Below, piece by piece: positions 59,600-64,000 of a stretch of DNA of 64,000 nt. This DNA comes from Sciurus carolinensis (taxonomy: Eukaryota > Chordata > Mammalia > Rodentia > Sciuridae). The notes under the pieces are model-generated. The model was not told where the DNA came from, searched no databases, and worked only from the letters and a program-made list of their open reading frames with translations. The translations under genes and the position numbers were made by a program. Position 1 is the first letter of the stretch; the number at the start of each line of letters is the position of its first letter. The stretch lies in the NCBI RefSeq assembly GCF_902686445.1, contig NC_062213.1, positions 58,568,491 through 58,632,490 on the forward strand, in the 5' to 3' direction.

Positions 59600-62249
59600 T
59601 CTGTGAAGAAAGGACTTAAGAAAGCAGCAATTTACCAAAGTGCCAGCATTAAGCTCAGGCTTCCTTCCACAGCATTGTGGGTTCCATAGCAGTTCATTGA
59701 GAGCTGTGGTTGCACTAAATGCTTGAAAAAGGTGAGGAGGAGAATAAACCATGAAAGTCATCCTACTTCTCCCCATTCAAATACACTCCACCTTTAGGAA
59801 AATCATTGCTCCCACTTAGTAATGCAAAACTGACTTTTGTCACATAACCAAAATATTTCAGAGATGGAAAGAAAATTAATCTTAGCAATCTATCTCAAAA
59901 TATGTTCCTTCAAAGATGTAATACTAAATGTTGGAATTCAAGCAGGTAAAATTTTGCATTTTATATTCTTTGATGACATTGCTGATTATCTTGATGCTAA
60001 TCTGATTAAAAGTTTCATCTTTTAAATGTATTTGAAAATGTCTTTACAAACAATGGTAGATAGTCAGCATTTATTTTGAATATAGTTTATAACAGCTTTT
60101 GAGTTTCAGCAATAAATGTAGAGAACAATGAAATTATCAATTATGATGAAAACAATATGTGGTTTTCTAAGACAGCATGTTTTTCCATATATGATGCTAA
60201 AAGAAGCAAATTTATCACACATTCTGTGGTTTTAATTTCTCAGAACTAAAATCATTTGCCCAAATTCTAAAGAGATTATAATATAACTAAGGGTAATTAC
60301 AACTTTTTTTTCTGTATTTAATTATGTTTTCTTCTAAAGAATAAACATTGTTCATTTAATTAACTTCACTTTATGGTTGGCACATTACATGGAATCATTG
60401 AGGCAGAAGAAAATCTATAAAGTGGGGTAGAGGTGGGCAGGAAACCAGATCACACAGTCCTTGGCCAGGCCCAGTCAGTTGCTCCTTTATCCTTACAGAA
60501 ATGGCTTCAACAGGTCATTAATATTTCTCTCTTCAAGCACTGTAGGAAACACAGGGTATATGATACACTCACTTCTGGACTATGAAGTAACAAAGTGTAT
60601 AAATTCACTTGGCTGCTCGGAGTGACAACTTGAATTTCCTTAATATATGGTTAGTCTCTCTGAAATTAAACAATTAATAAGCCACAGCTATGTGAATCAT
60701 AAATTATTCATACTTACTATACCAATGAACATTAATCAATTATAAAGAGATACAGAAATTAAGAACAAGAGTCAAACATAGCCTTTTAATATCAAGACTC
60801 TGCTAACCCAATCTCTTTAAACATATTTGATTTGTATAATAGCATCAATATGCACAGCTATGCTTGCTGCCCAAGTTTCCAACAAAATAACCAATTTATG
60901 AGTATACATATGCTGTCAACCAGTAACAAGAAATACTCATCACAATTCTGTGGTCTTTGACTAAAGGAGCTTATTAGAGTTCTTTCAAATTATTGTACCT
61001 TATCAAATATTTAGTACTAACTCTCCTGGCTTCCCAAATAATTTGAAGCACAGTGAAAAGCATCTTTGAATCCTTTTATAATCTGAATACCAATAACTTT
61101 ATACCAATACCTATAAAATTATAATAATCACAAAAGCAAAAATATCCATCTAGACAATAGTCCAAGTCAGTCAATAGTGACACACTGCATCGCTAACAGA
61201 CCTCAGGTTCAGCAACAAAACTACTGACTACAGTCATCTAATGAGAATTTGATCCCCGACCCAGAAGACTTCTAGATTATGCAAGAACCAATTCTGATTA
61301 ATTTATTTAAAATAAGTCAAGGAAGGTATATTTACTGGTCTGCATTTTTATCCAAAGTAAAGGAACAGAATATTAAGAGTATATTGGTGGGAAATAGAGA
61401 CTTAAATGGGAGGATGGAATTAATCAGAGTATGAAAATTAAAATAGTCAGTTGGTTATAGCTATCTATCAAATGTTTTGTCAAGTATTACCTGGAAATTG
61501 GCTTGAAACTGTTCTTCGATTGAAATAGGCTTGAAACTGTTCTTCAGAAATAATGAGCTTCTTTCTCAACCCCCCAAGAACAGGAAAGGGCCATTGACAA
61601 GTATCATCGACTGTCCCATTTCAGTATTCCCTGGAAGCTAGAGGAAATGCAGAAAGTAGGTTTATAAATGTGAAAACTTAAATACATTTGTTCTACTTTT
61701 TTCTGGGCTGAGTCTTTCCTTATGATTATTTTTATTTTCTATGCCCTTGTGCATTGGTAGAGATATGCACCTATTCCTTGAACTGAATTGCAGTGTAGTT
61801 AGCTCAACAAGATAGCAAAAGTAATATTTGTAAACACTGCAATGGAATGTAGAATCTTTTGCTGTTTTGGTTAGGTGGGGAGCACTATAGCATTCAGAAA
61901 GTTCATCACTAATCCTTCTCATTCAGATTCAGCAGACAAAAGACTGCAAAACCTGGAAAACTCACACACTCAATTTGAAAAATCACGAACTGCGATTGTC
62001 TTTCTTATAAAAACAGTCAGCAATGATCTTCTATGTTCCTAAATCATAGAGTACCACGCTAAGTGCTGTAAGAAATACAGAAAAATATCAAATGCAATAA
62101 CCTAATAGTCAAGCAGCTTGCAAGTTAGAGGAAAAATTTGTTTTACTTTAAAATAATAATGTTCTACAGAAGGATGTTATGTGTAATAAAGGGTGCTATA
62201 GATAAAAAATGCTACTGTGAAATTACAGACAGGGTAGATTTTGTCAATG
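59600..62249. other. Gene-free sequence with a small duplication
   Basis: No gene recognised. An 18-bp direct repeat (ggcttgaaactgttcttc) is at 61500-61517 and 61528-61545. Confidence 0.45.
61500..61545. repeat. 18-bp direct repeat, 28-bp period
   Basis: ggcttgaaactgttcttc occurs twice with 10 bp between the copies; a recent-looking local duplication. Confidence 0.9.
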
Positions 62250-62388
62250 ACCACCCGGGTAGTCACAACTTGTTAGAAATGCAGAATCTCAGGCCCCACC
62301 TGAGATCTACTGAATCGGAATTTGCATTCTAGCAGATACCCAGATCATGCGATCTACATGCATGTTCAAGTTTGAGAGGTTCTGTCTC
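62250..62388 (+). mobile_element. MER5A-like hAT DNA transposon fossil
   Basis: cttgttagaaatgcagaatc, tcaggccccacctgagatct, actgaatcggaatttgcatt and catgttcaagtttgagaggt reproduce the MER5A core, a non-autonomous hAT-Charlie element of mammals. It is moderately diverged; the terminal inverted repeats are not clear. Confidence 0.8.
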
Positions 62389-63307
62389 AGACATTTTCAT
62401 AAGAAGGATGGTTTTTAACATCAGTTACTAAATTAATGATCAGGCCAGGAAACTTTAGACGAGTAGTCAGAAGAGAACAAAAGCATAGCAGAAAAGGGTC
62501 TGAGAAGTTTCAGGAGGAGTTTAGGTTGTCAATTTAGCTAGAACAAGTGTTTTATTCAGAATGGCAAAAATGAAACATATAGAAATAAATGTAACATATA
62601 GAAAGTCTGGGGTGAGAGAGCCTGAAAAGCAGGTGAGGAGGAGCCACTGGGGAAGTATAACCAGAGGAGTGTTTGTATGCATGATTCTAATTCAGAATCT
62701 TTCCTTCAGATCTGAAGGACCTACCCTTAGCTGCCATGAGCATGTTTGCTGGTACATTGATTATGTCCCTGAGGATAGCCCTCAACCAAAGGGATATGCT
62801 TCAGTCAACTTGATACCCCCTTCCCAAAGGCTGCCCACTTCCAATGGATGACTGATGGCATGTTACAAAGGAGTGGCCTCCAGGCCCCAACTGGAGACCT
62901 CTCTGAAAAACCAACCATTTCAGTTTCAGAGTTTGCTGTAGCACCCTAGATAAGCATTCAGATGGGTGATCTGGAACAGATGCATCTCCTTTCTATCTCT
63001 CTCTTCTCAATCCTACTCTTCACATTCTCTCACTGGTGTTGTCCCAAGAGAAAGTCTCAATAAATTTCCCACACACAATTCTTCATAGCAGACTCTGTTG
63101 TCAAAAAATCAGATTCAATACCACCTCCCTCAAAAATTTACATCATTACTAAAATAAAAAAAGTATTATTAGTTCAACACATAACTTTGCTCTAGAATTA
63201 CAAATACTTTGATCACTATATTAAAATGCTTTAAAAACTCAACTAATGCATGTGTTTCTTAAATGTGGAGAATAAATTGTACTGATTTTTTTAAAATCCA
63301 CTAAGAA
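62389..63307. other. Gene-free sequence, nothing recognised
   Basis: No supportable gene or repeat. Confidence 0.45.
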
Positions 63308-63520
63308 AAGTACAGTCATGGTGGTGCATGATGAAATCCTAGGTATCTGAAAGGCTGAGGCAAGAGGATCACAAGTTCAAAGCTAGTCTGGGCAATTGAG
63401 TGAGACTCTGTCTCAAAATTGAAAAAGAAAAAAATTAAAAAGACTGGGGATACAGCTCAGTGATATAGTGCCCAGGATTCAATTCTTGCAAAAAATAAAA
63501 AAATAAAAAATAAAACATCA
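63308..63520 (+). mobile_element. Dimeric B1-ID SINE, diverged
   Basis: agtacagtcatggtggtgca, ctgaaaggctgaggcaagag, gtctgggcaattgagtgaga, then agactggggatacagctcag and a degraded ID end with an (AAAAAT)n tail. It is directly followed by another copy. Confidence 0.85.
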
Positions 63521-63521
63521 A

Positions 63522-63714
63522 GCTGGGCATGGTGGCACACACCTGTAATCCAGCGGCTTGGGAGGCTGAGACAGGAGGATCTCAAGTTCATAGCCAGCCT
63601 TGGCAAAAACATTACACTAAGCACTCATAGAGACCCTGTCTCTACATAAAATACAAAATAGGGCTGGGGATGTGGCTCAGTGGTCTAGTATCCCTGAGTT
63701 CAATCCCTGGTACA

Positions 63715-63753
<39 letters not shown>
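63522..63753 (+). mobile_element. Dimeric B1-ID SINE with (AAAT)n tail
   Basis: aagctgggcatggtggcaca, cttgggaggctgagacagga, tagccagccttggcaaaaac, then gggctggggatgtggctcag and ttcaatccctggtac with about ten AAAT units (63714-63753). About 30 bp of extra sequence (cattacactaagcactcata region, about 63610-63632) interrupts the middle. A young-looking ID half. Confidence 0.9.
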
Positions 63754-64000
63754 ATCATCAGAAGATATATGTACACAAACATATGTATATATACAGATTT
63801 AAGTACATGATAAACATTTAACCTACAGTTTATGAATTAGCAATACCATTTATTTGAAATTCATTATATTAAAATTTATCTGATGTATAAGAGAAGTAAA
63901 TAAAAAATTTTATAAAAGCATTTATACACTGTGAAGTACTTATTTCCAAGTTTCAGTCCTGGTCATCATTCATAACAGTTCTTTTGCCAATCTCTGTCAT
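63754..64000. other. Unique AT-rich sequence to the window edge
   Basis: Nothing recognised. Confidence 0.4.

Overview
The window is AT-rich mammalian nuclear DNA with no host protein-coding gene, exon or RNA gene that I can recognise. The repeats point to a squirrel-family rodent (ground squirrel, marmot or a relative). There are monomeric ID-type tRNA-derived SINEs (8032, 40286, 46892, 57650) and several dimeric SINEs with a B1 (7SL) head and an ID tail (1883-2087, 18543-18770, 19779, 42132, 52811, 63308, 63522). The species is an inference; the SINE architecture is seen directly.

The dominant feature is a full-length, young LINE-1 on the minus strand (23939-29843). It has a GC-rich 5' UTR promoter with a YY1-type site, an intact 348-aa ORF1, and an ORF2 complete in every recognisable domain except for one missing base that splits it into two overlapping frames. 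Its 3' UTR carries a G-quadruplex tract and a telomere-like tract. Past the element's own A-rich end lie about 110 bp of extra sequence with their own AATAAA and poly(A), which looks like a 3' transduction. The L1 landed inside an ancient LINE-2 (22530-23938 and 29844-29940), and the L2 reads through on both sides of a 10-bp target-site duplication.

Left part (1-22530): mostly unique AT-rich sequence with MIRs (4055, 16015, 16577), an old L2 end (15640-15962), SINEs, a class II-type solo LTR with an exact 6-bp duplication (20294-20752), and a near-perfect 79-bp-arm inverted repeat (3428-3651) that matches none of these families. A gene-free, repeat-poor block at about 9.4-15.6 kb has clusters of homeodomain and SOX/TCF-like motifs.

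Right part (29940-64000): old L1 fragments, MaLR-type LTRs (41696-42131; 45071-45453 with internal sequence to about 46230; 59158-59590), two diverged copies of a 150-bp unit (42423 and 43592), a large microsatellite cluster (43474-44011), a 5'-truncated L1 3' end (48221-48632), a MER5A-like DNA transposon (62250-62388) and a run of SINEs at the right edge. The window therefore reads as intergenic or deep intronic sequence. Its biology is mainly that of retrotransposons inserting into and being split by one another.
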